Assembly (NCBI GenBank): GCA_002699585.1
Contig: PABP01000011.1
Location: 84,922-148,921 of the forward strand
Origin: Anaerolineaceae bacterium
Lineage (GTDB): Bacteria > Chloroflexota > Anaerolineae > Aggregatilineales > Phototrophicaceae
Direction of reading: 5' to 3'
DNA: 64,000 nucleotides
Shown here: positions 17,744-26,569 of the stretch, in pieces
Position numbering within the stretch: the first letter of the stretch is position 1
Layout: each line of letters starts with the position of its first letter
The notes under the pieces: model-generated
What the model saw: only the letters and a program-made list of their open reading frames with translations
Database searches by the model: none
Told to the model about the DNA's origin: nothing
Position numbers and translations under genes: made by a program

Positions 17744-18532
17744 ATGTCTCAGCCTGTATTGGCCGCCCAACTTTATACCATTCGCGACTTTACCAAAACG
17801 ACAGAAGACTTCGCCGCCAGCATGGCCAAAATCCGTGAGATTGGCTATACATCCGTGCAGGTATCGGCCATTGGCCCCATTCCGCATGAAGACGTCAAGC
17901 AAATCCTCGATGACAACGGCCTGACAGTATGCATCACGCATATCGGCTATGATCGCCTGACGGACGACATTGACGATGTGATCGCCCAGCATAAATTGTG
18001 GGATGCCCCCAATGTGGCTATCGGTAGCATGCCCAATGAATTCCGTGCAGGCGGTGAAGATGCCTATAAGCGCTTTGCTGAAATCGCCAATGGCATCGGC
18101 GAAAAGCTACACGCGGCTGGCCTGACGTTCAGCTATCACAATCACAGCTTTGAGTTCGTGCGCTTTGGCGACCGCACCGGCTTACAGCTCATCTACGATG
18201 AAACTGACCCGCGTTACGTCCAGGCTGAGCTAGATACCTACTGGGTGCAGCACGGCGGTGGCGACCCGGCGGCGTGGATCGAGCGCATGACCGACCGTAT
18301 GCCTGTTGTGCATCTTAAGGATATGGCGGTAGAAGTGCATGAAGGTGAGTTCCACGGCCAACAGATCATGGCCGAGGTCGGCGAGGGTAATTTGAACTGG
18401 CCGCGTGTTCTGGAAGCCTGCAAAACGGCCAATGTGCGCTGGTATGCTGTCGAACAGGATATTTGCCAGCGTGACCCATTCGAGAGTTTGGCGATTAGCT
18501 ATCGCAACCTCAAGGCAATGGGCCTGAGCTAA
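17744..18532 (+). CDS. Sugar phosphate isomerase/epimerase (xylose-isomerase-like TIM barrel)
   Basis: The ATG at 17744 follows AAAGGA by about 9 bp; upstream in-frame codons are rejected. The 262-residue protein has the AP-endonuclease-2 type barrel with LAAQLYTIRD, FSYHNHSFEF, the metal-ligand-type block AELDTYWVQHGGGDP, and VVHLKDM. Members isomerise or epimerise sugars and inositols. It has its own terminators on both sides but lies just downstream of the sugar operon. Confidence 0.9.
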   Translation: MSQPVLAAQLYTIRDFTKTTEDFAASMAKIREIGYTSVQVSAIGPIPHEDVKQILDDNGLTVCITHIGYDRLTDDIDDVIAQHKLWDAPNVAIGSMPNEFRAGGEDAYKRFAEIANGIGEKLHAAGLTFSYHNHSFEFVRFGDRTGLQLIYDETDPRYVQAELDTYWVQHGGGDPAAWIERMTDRMPVVHLKDMAVEVHEGEFHGQQIMAEVGEGNLNWPRVLEACKTANVRWYAVEQDICQRDPFESLAISYRNLKAMGLS

Positions 18533-18566
18533 AAACAGCGCTGAGTGCTGAGTTTTCGATGATCTA

Positions 18567-18593
18567 GGGCGTGATATGTCACGCCCTTTTTTA
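18567..18593 (+). terminator. Rho-independent terminator after the isomerase
   Basis: GGGCGTGA-TATG-TCACGCCC is a perfect 8-bp stem followed by TTTTTTA. Confidence 0.9.
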
Positions 18594-18738
18594 TTTCACC
18601 ACAGAGAACACAGTCGGTAGACTGTCACCTCAAAATACATACAAACACTGGTCGATGTTATGCTTCCTGCTAACAATTCGGCTTATACTGAAAGGGAGAT
18701 ATAACGCTAGTGCCATCCTATTGGCTGGAGTGTATGCA

Positions 18739-19767
18739 ATGCCCCGATTTGGAATCATCCTCGCTATGATAGCTACCGTTTTTTTGACGGCCTGTACCGC
18801 AACTGATGAAGCCCCGCCAACGGTAGGCGCATCATCTGTGGCCGATCAGCCGATTGCCCTGGACTGGAAGCTGGCCGAAGGCGAAACCATCGCTTATCAC
18901 ACAGCAATGACACCGCTTGATAACCCTTCGTTTGAACTGAATTGGGATGAGTTTTTTACATGGGAGGACTCTTCAAATGATGAAGGTTCACTTGCTGATG
19001 TTGCCAACAGAATTCAAGAAGGGCTAAGTGGTGCCCTCTCAGACTCGGTTGATTATGGCATGGTTTCTGTGCTCAAACCCAATGAGCAGGGTAATGTTAC
19101 GGTGTTAATGATTCTCGATTCACTCGATTTTTCGGCGGATGAAACTGATACGACTTCTGAAACACCCGCAGAAAGCACAGAAGAGGAAGATTGGCAGCAA
19201 CAATTTACAGAATCCATCCGAAAAATGCAGCAAGACATGATTGGTACCGTGCAGTTACGCGGTGAAGTTGCCCCTACTGGTGAAGTCACATCTTTCTATT
19301 TATCTAATCGACAGAAGAATTTATTGGCCCTGTTTTTTGAAATTCCATCTCATGCTGTACGTGTTGGCGACGAGTGGGAAATTGAATTTGATTGTTTAGA
19401 GGTCGGGGCCGGTTTCATTGTTAAAGATGCGAATAGACTAAATCAGGTTACTTTCTCTGAGGTCACAACGCTGCCAGATGGCAGACGTGTAGCCGTCCTA
19501 GATTATCTGTTAGTGGAGTCCATCAGTGGCCATTCTGATAGCCAGATGCTAGCCAACATGAGCAGTGCAACTACTGACCAGATTCCTGTTAGTATGCAAT
19601 GTTCGTTTATTGGTCAGGGTCAATTCCTGATTGATGAAGGGCGTTGGCATCAATTTGTGGGTGAAATGGCCATAAACTCGGACGGTTTTATGATGGCAAA
19701 TTCCGTACAGGCGATGGCCCTCGTTCCTATGGAAACAGTTCCACCACAATACATCGGCCTAGAATAA
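18739..19767 (+). CDS. Putative lipoprotein of unknown function
   Basis: The ATG at 18739 follows TGGAG by 8 bp and starts a lipoprotein signal peptide (PRFGIILAMIATVFLTAC) with the lipid-attachment Cys in LTAC. An upstream extension of the frame is not convincing. The mature part (~325 residues) is acidic and starts with a low-complexity segment, then DWKLAEGETIAYHT. The C-terminal half is beta-rich (RVGDEWEIEFDCLEVG, GRRVAVLDYLL). I recognise no domain with confidence. It stands alone between terminator-like hairpins. Confidence 0.8.
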   Translation: MPRFGIILAMIATVFLTACTATDEAPPTVGASSVADQPIALDWKLAEGETIAYHTAMTPLDNPSFELNWDEFFTWEDSSNDEGSLADVANRIQEGLSGALSDSVDYGMVSVLKPNEQGNVTVLMILDSLDFSADETDTTSETPAESTEEEDWQQQFTESIRKMQQDMIGTVQLRGEVAPTGEVTSFYLSNRQKNLLALFFEIPSHAVRVGDEWEIEFDCLEVGAGFIVKDANRLNQVTFSEVTTLPDGRRVAVLDYLLVESISGHSDSQMLANMSSATTDQIPVSMQCSFIGQGQFLIDEGRWHQFVGEMAINSDGFMMANSVQAMALVPMETVPPQYIGLE

Positions 19768-19789
19768 TTTTCATCGTAGTAAAACAAAA

Positions 19790-19835
19790 ACGCAAAGGCT
19801 TTCTCTGTGTCTCTGAGCCTTTGCGTCTCTGTGTT
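19790..19835. repeat. Dispersed hairpin repeat (ACGCAAAGGCT / AGCCTTTGCGT)
   Basis: An 11-bp perfect inverted repeat encloses a 15-nt CT-rich loop and continues with CTCTGTGTTA. It shares words with the repeat inside the DUF123 gene and the piece near 18597. It sits between the convergent lipoprotein and L,D-transpeptidase genes and may serve both as terminator. Confidence 0.6.
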
Positions 19836-19855
19836 AATCGTTTTCCGTGAAGCGG

Positions 19856-21085
19856 CTAATTAATCGGGCGATAGTCGCCGCTGCTGTGGACGTAAACCTG
19901 CGTGGTGATCTCGCCGTTTGCGTCGGCACTGGCCCCTGTCCACTGGTAGACCCAACGCGCATCGCTGATGCTCAGGTTGACGCAGCCGTGACTGCGACGA
20001 TAACCGAACAGATTATGCCAGTAGGTCCCGTGCATGCTGATGCCGCCATCGAAGTACATCACCCAGGGGACATTTTCCAGGGCGTAGGCTTCGGGCGCAC
20101 CCGTTGCGCCGGACATACCGTCGCTGGCCACCCGCGCCCATACTTCGAACAAGCCTTCGTTGGTGTCGAAGCCAGCCAGCCCACTACTAATGAGGGTCGC
20201 AAACACCGGGCGATCCTCTTCGTAAGCCACTAGCGATTGCTCGTACAGGTCGATGGCCACCCAGCGACCGCTGACGCCCTCAGGCCGCTCAATGGGTTTG
20301 ATGACCGTCATGAAAACTTGCTTCACCCACTGGTCAGGGCCGACCATGTACCAGGTCCAGCCTTCGCTATCGACTTCCTCGGCATAGATGTTGAAGCGTT
20401 GGTGGTGCAGCGGAACCAGGCCGCTTTCACTGGTCGCGGGGCCGCCCGGATACAGGCTGGCCCAGATGCCCGTCGTATCTAGTACCCAGCCAAAGGGGTG
20501 GTTCCAGCCAGCGGGCAGCTCGACGCCCACAAATTCCGATGCGGCCACGTAGTAGCCATCATTCTTGCTGATCCATTCGCCTAGCTCGTTCTGAATCCAA
20601 GCGTCAGTTTCACCCTGCACATTGACGAAGTTGAAGCCTTCCGGGATGGTGCGCACGAAGTTGCCGCCGGGGCTGTCATATGCGGCGACCGCATGCGGAC
20701 CAATGCGCCAGAATGTGTACTGGCTGAGTGTATAGCCATCGCGGTTAATGGGATCGACGTTGGGTTCCGGGAATTCCTCGATGATGGCGCGGCAGGCGTC
20801 ACTGGTGGATTGACCAGGCACATAGCGGCATTCTTCTGGCTCGAAGACCTGCGCGACGGTGGCTTCTTCCGGCACGACGACCGTTGCCTCGGCGGTGGGT
20901 TCAACAGCGGGCGCAGTGGTTGGCGCAAGGGTGGGGATGGCTGTTGGCGCGGCGCTCTCTGCTGCTGGGGTATTGGTAGCAAAGATGCTGCCGCCATCCT
21001 GAGCTTGCACACCGAGTAGCGGCATGCTGGCCAGCATCAGTAGGAGCAGTGTGCCAAAAACGAGATAAATACGAACTTTATTCAT
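19856..21085 (-). CDS. Secreted L,D-transpeptidase (YkuD domain)
   Basis: The preferred start begins NKVRIYLVFGTLLLLMLAS, a signal peptide ending at VQAQ; an upstream in-frame start would bury it. A Thr/Pro/Ala-rich linker (residues ~35-70) follows, then a central region with SH3-like character, and the YkuD domain (~from GRWVAIDLYEQSLVAY). The active-site block is SHGCVNLSISDARW, with an upstream HGTYWHN. Such enzymes cross-link peptidoglycan by 3-3 bonds or attach proteins. In this presumed single-membrane lineage it would act at the outer face of the cytoplasmic membrane. Confidence 0.92.
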   Translation of the reverse strand: MNKVRIYLVFGTLLLLMLASMPLLGVQAQDGGSIFATNTPAAESAAPTAIPTLAPTTAPAVEPTAEATVVVPEEATVAQVFEPEECRYVPGQSTSDACRAIIEEFPEPNVDPINRDGYTLSQYTFWRIGPHAVAAYDSPGGNFVRTIPEGFNFVNVQGETDAWIQNELGEWISKNDGYYVAASEFVGVELPAGWNHPFGWVLDTTGIWASLYPGGPATSESGLVPLHHQRFNIYAEEVDSEGWTWYMVGPDQWVKQVFMTVIKPIERPEGVSGRWVAIDLYEQSLVAYEEDRPVFATLISSGLAGFDTNEGLFEVWARVASDGMSGATGAPEAYALENVPWVMYFDGGISMHGTYWHNLFGYRRSHGCVNLSISDARWVYQWTGASADANGEITTQVYVHSSGDYRPIN

Positions 21086-21354
21086 GGACGCACCTGAGTC
21101 AATAGAGTCGGAAGGATGATGATCTGCGTAGCATAGTCTGCCTAGCAGGGTTTTGCATGATAGTTGACATACGCGAAAAATCGCCGCGTATGATACCATG
21201 TTTTTAGCAAATATAAGGTCATGTTGCCTGACGGTTGACCATCGATTTTACCTCACAAGAGGCTTATGCTTCCTACATCGTGTCAGGCGAGTGTTACAAA
21301 AGGCTTGCAAGGGCTTTGAACTGATCTTATCTAGGGACTAATGAGCAGCCCATG

Positions 21355-21383
21355 TATAATTAAATGCTGATTAGATTAATCAG
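21355..21383 (+). promoter_or_regulatory. -10 box with adjoining palindrome
   Basis: TATAAT at 21355-21360 is followed by CTGATTA-GAT-TAATCAG at 21367-21383, a perfect 7-bp inverted repeat. It lies about 70 bp before the aldolase-like gene. A palindrome immediately downstream of a -10 box is a common repressor position. No good -35 box is seen at 16-18 bp, so activator help or a weak promoter is likely. Confidence 0.45.
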
Positions 21384-21454
21384 TGCAGACACAACACGTA
21401 GGCTATTGCCTGCGTATATATAATGAGCACGCCGCAACAAGTGAGGCGCGATCT

Positions 21455-22789
21455 ATGACAGACAGTACCAACAACAACCAACCGTCCCAGCCAGCTACCG
21501 AGGAGCGCCATCTGGTGCGCAACCTGGTCGCCGGGGCGACGATGATCGGCAGTGCGATGGTCGCCTATGAAGCGGCCCGCCGCGTCAAAACCCGCCTGCA
21601 ACTACGAGATTATAAATATTATCACGATGCCTTTGCTGGGCGCGAGATGCCGTTCGCCTATGTCGATCTGGACGCGCTCGACACCAACATCGCGACCATT
21701 GTCCAGCAAGCCGGTAATAAAACCGTGCGCGTTAGCTCCAAGTCGGTGCGCAGCGTCAGCATTTTGAAATACATTCTGGCAGCCCATCCCAGGATTAAAG
21801 GCGTCCAGGCTTATACCGCGCCGGAGGCCGTCTATCTGGCGGAGCAGGGCATTGACGATATTATCGTCAGCTTCCCCACCTGGAATGAAGACCACATTGA
21901 AGCTGTCGCCAATATGATCCGGCGCGGCAAGGTGATTAACTTGCTGGTGGATAGCTTTGAGCATGTGCATCGTCTGGAAACCATCGCCGAACGTTTAGAC
22001 ATCAACCTGCCTGTGTGCCTGGATATGGACGTGTCGTCAGATTATCCGGGTGGGCGTTTTGGCGTGTGGCGCAGCCCAATCCGTACTGTGCGACAGGCCA
22101 TTGCCATCATTGATGCCCTTGAGCACTCCAACCACCTTTATCTGGATGGCATTCGCGGTTACGAAGCCCAGATTGCCGATATTCCCGATGATGAACCCGG
22201 TCGCTTTTTCAATAATTTGCGGCTGCGGATTCTCAAACGCCAGTCCATGCAAGAGGTGATGACCACTCGTGCGGAAGTCGCAGCTGTTTTACAAACCAGC
22301 GGCATTCTGCTGCGTTATGTGAACGGCGGCGGCAGCGGTAGCATCGCCATGACCGCCGCCGACCCGGTCGTCAGTGAAATTTCGGTTGGCAGTGGCTTCT
22401 ATGGCCCGCACCTGTACGATCACTACAACGGCATCGACTTTGAACCTGCCGCCGGATTCGCTATTGAAGTCGTCCGGCGGGCAGCCCATGATATCTATAC
22501 GTGTCTGGGTGGCGGTTACGTCGCCAGCGGCGGCGTCAATCGTAATAAGCTGCCCAAGCCCTACCTGCCGGACGGCGCTTTCCTGCTCGACATAGAAGGC
22601 GCAGGTGAGGCCCAGACGCCCGTGCGTTATGTCGGCCCGGAGAAACTCAGCCTGGGTGACCCGATCTTTATGCGCCATGCCAAGGCTGGCGAACTCTGCG
22701 AACATTTTAATACGCTGCTGTTGCTTAAAGATGGCGAAATCATCGATGAGGTGACGACATATCGGGGCGATGGCCAGATGTTTCTCTAG
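21455..22789 (+). CDS. PLP-dependent amino acid deaminase/aldolase (alanine racemase N-terminal fold)
   Basis: Start MTDSTNNN follows a purine-rich GTGAGGCG. A short segment (LVAGATMIGSAMVAYEAA, residues ~23-40) could be a membrane anchor. The type III PLP barrel starts at MPFAYVDLDALDTNI, and the PLP lysine is probably in RVSSKSVRS. Later blocks are CLDMDVSSDYPGGRFGVW and a C-terminal metal/beta domain with YTCLGGGYVASGG. This matches the D-threonine aldolase/D-serine dehydratase-like group (COG3616). The substrate is unknown, probably a D-amino acid or beta-hydroxy amino acid. Confidence 0.85.
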   Translation: MTDSTNNNQPSQPATEERHLVRNLVAGATMIGSAMVAYEAARRVKTRLQLRDYKYYHDAFAGREMPFAYVDLDALDTNIATIVQQAGNKTVRVSSKSVRSVSILKYILAAHPRIKGVQAYTAPEAVYLAEQGIDDIIVSFPTWNEDHIEAVANMIRRGKVINLLVDSFEHVHRLETIAERLDINLPVCLDMDVSSDYPGGRFGVWRSPIRTVRQAIAIIDALEHSNHLYLDGIRGYEAQIADIPDDEPGRFFNNLRLRILKRQSMQEVMTTRAEVAAVLQTSGILLRYVNGGGSGSIAMTAADPVVSEISVGSGFYGPHLYDHYNGIDFEPAAGFAIEVVRRAAHDIYTCLGGGYVASGGVNRNKLPKPYLPDGAFLLDIEGAGEAQTPVRYVGPEKLSLGDPIFMRHAKAGELCEHFNTLLLLKDGEIIDEVTTYRGDGQMFL

Positions 22790-22852
22790 GGGCAATGTTC
22801 AAATATAGCGCACGATAAATAGGTGCTGCTGCAAAAACATAGTGATGACCAA

Positions 22853-22880
22853 AAGGGCGTGACAGATCTGTCGCGCCCTT
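22853..22880. terminator. Bidirectional terminator
   Basis: A 13-bp stem AAGGGCGTGACAG / CTGTCGCGCCCTT (one G-U pair) lies between convergent genes. The minus-strand side is followed by a short T-run (CCCTTTTGG). Confidence 0.7.
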
Positions 22881-22891
22881 AGTTTATCTGC

Positions 22892-23296
22892 TCATGCTTC
22901 GTCTTGTTTGACGACCCAACCATCGCCCATCAACGGCTCGGTGGCGGTGCTGCGACCATCGACTGAGGCTTCCAGGGGCGCACCGCTCTTGGCAGCTTCC
23001 AGCGCTTGCTTCCACGTAATCGTATTGAGCGGGACTTTGATGCGTCGCAAAGTGCGATCCTCGACCATGTTGGTCAAATATAGGAATCGCTCGCGGGCGT
23101 TGCCATTTGCGTAGGGGCCACTGAAGTTAGCCTGCCCGGTGACCGCTTGCTTGACGGGCATCTCTACGCTGAAGCGTATCTTCTTGTCGTCGATGGGTTC
23201 GCCTGGGAGTAAATTGTGGTCACTATCCTGTAGACCAAATTGTCCCGGTGGCGGGTTCTCGCAGATGATGTGCAGGGTGACTGTTTTTCCGGCCAT
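22892..23296 (-). CDS. DUF5990 family protein
   Basis: The 134-residue soluble protein matches the DUF5990 pattern: KTVTLHIICENPPPGQFGLQ, then FSGPYANGNARERFLYLTN and RRIKVPLNTITWKQ. The family has no assigned function. No signal peptide or membrane segment is present. It stands alone, converging on the aldolase gene across a terminator. Confidence 0.8.
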   Translation of the reverse strand: MAGKTVTLHIICENPPPGQFGLQDSDHNLLPGEPIDDKKIRFSVEMPVKQAVTGQANFSGPYANGNARERFLYLTNMVEDRTLRRIKVPLNTITWKQALEAAKSGAPLEASVDGRSTATEPLMGDGWVVKQDEA

Positions 23297-23344
23297 AATT
23301 GCCTCATTCCTGCTGTGGTTTACTCTATTTTATCATGATGGCCG

Positions 23345-24112
23345 TTAGGTCAGGCCTTGGCGCGTTTCGTTGACCAACTGCTGAGCATACTCACTGAGGA
23401 TCATGCCATCGGTTTTGACGGTGACCATTTGGTAGCCGCGCCCGATCATCTCCTGGGAATATTGCGGCGAAACAGTGAACAGACCGGCGACGATATTGTT
23501 TTTCTCGCAGACCTCGGCAATGCGGTCCAGGGCGGCGTTCAGTTGGCTGTCGTCACTCACATAGCCAAACTGTCCGGTCAGGTTCAGGCGCAAATCGCCC
23601 GCGCCGACAAAGATCATGTCCAGGCCGGGTGTGCTGGCGATGTCCTCTAGGTTTTCCATAGCTTCGGCAGTTTCGACCATAGCAATCGTCAGGACTTCTT
23701 CATTGGCATGTTCGGTGTAGTCCGGGCCACCATAGATCACACCGCGTGTGGGTCCCAGGCTGCGATACCCTTGCGGTGGGTAGTGGCAGGCCCCGACGAA
23801 GGCTTCGCACTCGGCGCGAGTATTGATCATTGGGCAGATGATGCCATAGGCCCCTGCATCCAGCAGGCGCATGATGACGCCCGGTTCGTTCCAGTTGACG
23901 CGGGCTAAGGGTACCGTTTCCGTACTGCTAATGACCTGCATCATCTGCACGGCGCTTTCCATACCGTGTAAGCCGTGCTGCATGTCGATGGTCAGGCAGT
24001 CCCAACCGGCATGGGCCATGAGTTCGGCTGTCCAGGTGTTGGGGATTTGCAACCAGCCATTGAGCGCGACACCGCCTTCTGCCCATAACTGCCGTAATTT
24101 ATTCGGTCGCAT
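23345..24112 (-). CDS. HpcH/HpaI family aldolase/citrate lyase
   Basis: Start MRPNKLRQLW is preferred; the upstream in-frame extension is not protein-like. The 255-residue TIM barrel has LTIDMQHGLHG (metal/substrate region), PLARVNWNEPG with the conserved Arg, GAYGIICPMINTRAECEAFV, and DMIFVGAGDLRLNL. The family carries out metal-dependent retro-aldol cleavage of 2-keto-3-deoxy acids. Likely products are pyruvate plus an aldehyde, fitting sugar-acid or aromatic catabolism. No partner genes adjoin it. Confidence 0.9.
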   Translation of the reverse strand: MRPNKLRQLWAEGGVALNGWLQIPNTWTAELMAHAGWDCLTIDMQHGLHGMESAVQMMQVISSTETVPLARVNWNEPGVIMRLLDAGAYGIICPMINTRAECEAFVGACHYPPQGYRSLGPTRGVIYGGPDYTEHANEEVLTIAMVETAEAMENLEDIASTPGLDMIFVGAGDLRLNLTGQFGYVSDDSQLNAALDRIAEVCEKNNIVAGLFTVSPQYSQEMIGRGYQMVTVKTDGMILSEYAQQLVNETRQGLT

Positions 24113-24301
24113 GATGATTTCTTTCTGACATTTTGTTGTTCTAAGTATTGGCTTGCACCATAACCAGTCCGCCGCATTTGCACAAGCAATTGGACTGTGT
24201 GTCACGCTAAGATCATGACGATGACGACCTTAATCATTGGCGAGTATAAACCCGCATATGATTAAAATATGTTCATGTGCTTATACTAAGGGCCCCCTAT
24301 C

Positions 24302-24712
24302 GTGGTTGATACGAAACCGGGATTTGAATGGTATATGCGCGATGATGGCATCATCGTGTATCACTTTGCGGATTCGCGCCGCGTGACCATCGACAAATTT
24401 GCTGAAACCCTGCGCGAACATCGGGACGCCTATACTGCCGCATCAAAAGCCATTAAGCGCCTCTGGTATTTTTCTGATGACATGATGCCTACGCCTTATG
24501 CAGTCAAGACGGCCATGCAGCTCGCCAAGGAAATGCCCCCAACGCTGCGTTCCCAGATCGCCTGTGTGTTGGCCAACACGCGCATTAATACAATGATTCG
24601 GTATATCTTCACCCAGATTGATGCCCGCAAAGACTATATCCATTTTTTCGATGACGAAGCCAGCGCGCTGGAATGGCTGCTAACAACGGAATCCCCGATT
24701 GAGTCCCCTTAG
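24302..24712 (+). CDS. SpoIIAA/STAS-like protein of unknown function
   Basis: The GTG start gives a 136-residue protein. The N-terminal beta-hairpin (GFEWYMRDDGIIVYHFADSRRVTIDKF) and the ending HFFDDEASALEWLL are the pattern of SpoIIAA-like/STAS-related small proteins in which a C-terminal helix holds ALxWL. No Ser phosphorylation motif is obvious. A distant relative of similar size is encoded at 46910-47308 on the other strand. Its ribosome binding site is weak, and the start could be internal. Confidence 0.65.
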   Translation: MVDTKPGFEWYMRDDGIIVYHFADSRRVTIDKFAETLREHRDAYTAASKAIKRLWYFSDDMMPTPYAVKTAMQLAKEMPPTLRSQIACVLANTRINTMIRYIFTQIDARKDYIHFFDDEASALEWLLTTESPIESP

Positions 24713-24949
24713 ATGGGCATCCTCCCAAAGCAACCTGTAGCTGCATTGAAGGACCTCATCTTCCTTGCGAAGTTCCTTACCCTTAAGGTTTAGAAACCTT
24801 AATAATCCAATCAGGCATTTTCTGTAACAATAGTCAATAGAAATGCCTCGTAATACGGATAAGCCAGCCAGTTTATCCCCCTGGCGTCGTGCGTCAGCCA
24901 GCGCACGATCATTGTGACGAGGTGGACACATCGTTAGCGATTAGCCCAT
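24713..24949 (+). other. Structured leader before the diterpene operon
   Basis: The 237-bp gap holds several inverted repeats: TTAAGGTTTAGAAACCTTAA at 24783-24802, an AGGCATTT/AAATGCCT arm pair further on, and GC-rich self-complementary words around 24880-24915. It matches no riboswitch I know. It is a plausible promoter plus regulated 5' leader for the histidine-kinase-led operon. Confidence 0.35.
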
Positions 24950-26560
24950 GTGGCTTCTAGCATTAAAGAGAAATCTGCTTTGAATACTGTAGTTGATATG
25001 AACGGTATAACACCTCAACTCAATGAGGGACAAGAGCCTGCCCCGGAAGATGTGGCAAAGCACCATCTTCTCTCATTTGAGAGCAGCCTCTGGAACCGAT
25101 TGACGGCGCCTACTGCGCGCTTAAAGGATATGGAAGAGCGTCGTCGTGCGCAGTTCCTGGCCGGGTTGATGATTTTCCTGATACCGGTTGCTGTGCTTGG
25201 TTTATTCCTTTCGTCATATTTTGACCCCACGCCAAGTGAGTTTTATACGGAACAAGACGCCATCTTTATGGGGACGATGGCCACGACGATTGTTGGATTG
25301 TGTGGGGTTTATTTGCTCAGTCGCACAGTCTATTTCAACATCGGATCGATTGTTGTGCTCTTGCTAATTTTTGGCGGGGCGATGGGGTTGTCAATTTTTT
25401 CACCGGATGGCCGCTACACGATCTTGCCATTCCTATCGCTGTCGATTTTGTTGGCGAGTTTGCTCTTCCCACCGGGCATCATTATCCCGATAGCGGTGGT
25501 GGCTAACATAGCGGGTATTTTGACGCCGATTATTGCGAAGATCCCATATAGCGATGATGACTTTGACGTTATTGTGTTCAATCTCATCATGTCTGTGCTG
25601 ATTGTGGCATCGGCTTCAATTCGTCACAAATATATTGAGCGTGTGGAGCAGCAAAAGGGCCTGTTAGACAAGGTCGTCGTGCAGCTAGAAGATGCTCGCG
25701 ATAACTTAGAAGTGCGCGTCCAGGAACGTACGGCCAAGCTCAAGGCGATCAACGAGGAACTCAAACGTTTTACGTACATCATGTCGCATGATCTTCGCAA
25801 CCATCTGGTGAACTTCAATGGGTTTGCTGAGGAACTGCGCTATTCAGTGGATGCAATCACTGAGACGATTGACGAGGTCGATAGTTCGCTGACACCACCC
25901 CAACAAGCGTCATTAAACGAACATCTGCGGGAAGATATTCCTGAATACCTAGCTTACATCAATACGTCTGTGGACCAAATGAAGCGTATGGTCGATGCCA
26001 TGTTGACCCTGGCCCGTATGGAAAGCCGGGAGTTGCAGCCCGAACCCATCGAAATGCGCGGCTTGGTGCGAGAAGTGCTCACATCACTTTCTACGGAAAT
26101 TCGTGAGAAAGATGTGCAAATTGTGACCAACGTGCTGCCAGGTGTGTTCGCGGATCGCTTCTCGCTGGAGCGCATTTTTACCAATTTGATCCATAACGCT
26201 GTGATTTATTCCTCGCCAGAGCGTCAGCCGATCATCACTGTGGGCGGCTATCGCGACAGCGATGCAACGTATTTCTACGTTCAGGACAACGGTGTTGGCA
26301 TTGATCCAGCAGAAACAACCGCTATTTTCGATATCTTTAAGCGTGCTGGCGACAACAACGTCTCTGGTGATGGCATGGGATTGGCCCTGGTCAAAAATCT
26401 GATAACCCGTCATCGCGGCACGATCCGCTGTGATTCTCAGGTGGGTATTGGTTCACGCTTCACCTTTTCCATCGCGGATGACCTTGTAAACGAAGAATTA
26501 TCCGAGCAGACCGCGCTAAGCAAACCTGCTGACAGCGCTCCGCCCGTCAACGCCTTGTAG
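24950..26560 (+). CDS. Membrane sensor histidine kinase
   Basis: A soluble N-terminal ~60 residues precede about six membrane segments (~65-225, e.g. FLAGLMIFLIPVAVLGLFLS and LFPPGIIIPIAVVANIAGIL), then a coiled coil (VVQLEDARDNLEVRVQERT) and a HisKA domain with the phospho-acceptor His in YIMSHDLRNHLVNF. The HATPase has NLIHNAVIYSS, YVQDNGVGID and GDGMGLALVKN. No extracytoplasmic sensor domain is seen, so the membrane region may itself sense. GTG at 24950 is the longest start; an ATG at 24998 is possible. No response regulator adjoins. The stop is 9 bp before the diterpene cyclase, so it is probably co-expressed with it. Confidence 0.9.
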   Translation: MASSIKEKSALNTVVDMNGITPQLNEGQEPAPEDVAKHHLLSFESSLWNRLTAPTARLKDMEERRRAQFLAGLMIFLIPVAVLGLFLSSYFDPTPSEFYTEQDAIFMGTMATTIVGLCGVYLLSRTVYFNIGSIVVLLLIFGGAMGLSIFSPDGRYTILPFLSLSILLASLLFPPGIIIPIAVVANIAGILTPIIAKIPYSDDDFDVIVFNLIMSVLIVASASIRHKYIERVEQQKGLLDKVVVQLEDARDNLEVRVQERTAKLKAINEELKRFTYIMSHDLRNHLVNFNGFAEELRYSVDAITETIDEVDSSLTPPQQASLNEHLREDIPEYLAYINTSVDQMKRMVDAMLTLARMESRELQPEPIEMRGLVREVLTSLSTEIREKDVQIVTNVLPGVFADRFSLERIFTNLIHNAVIYSSPERQPIITVGGYRDSDATYFYVQDNGVGIDPAETTAIFDIFKRAGDNNVSGDGMGLALVKNLITRHRGTIRCDSQVGIGSRFTFSIADDLVNEELSEQTALSKPADSAPPVNAL

Positions 26561-26569
26561 GAGATAGAG

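Noticed and set aside
21296..21312. CTTGCAAG near 21303 as an extra copy of the element palindrome
   Set aside because: Only the inner 8 bp match; the flanks (GG...GGC) do not continue the GTC/GAC arms.
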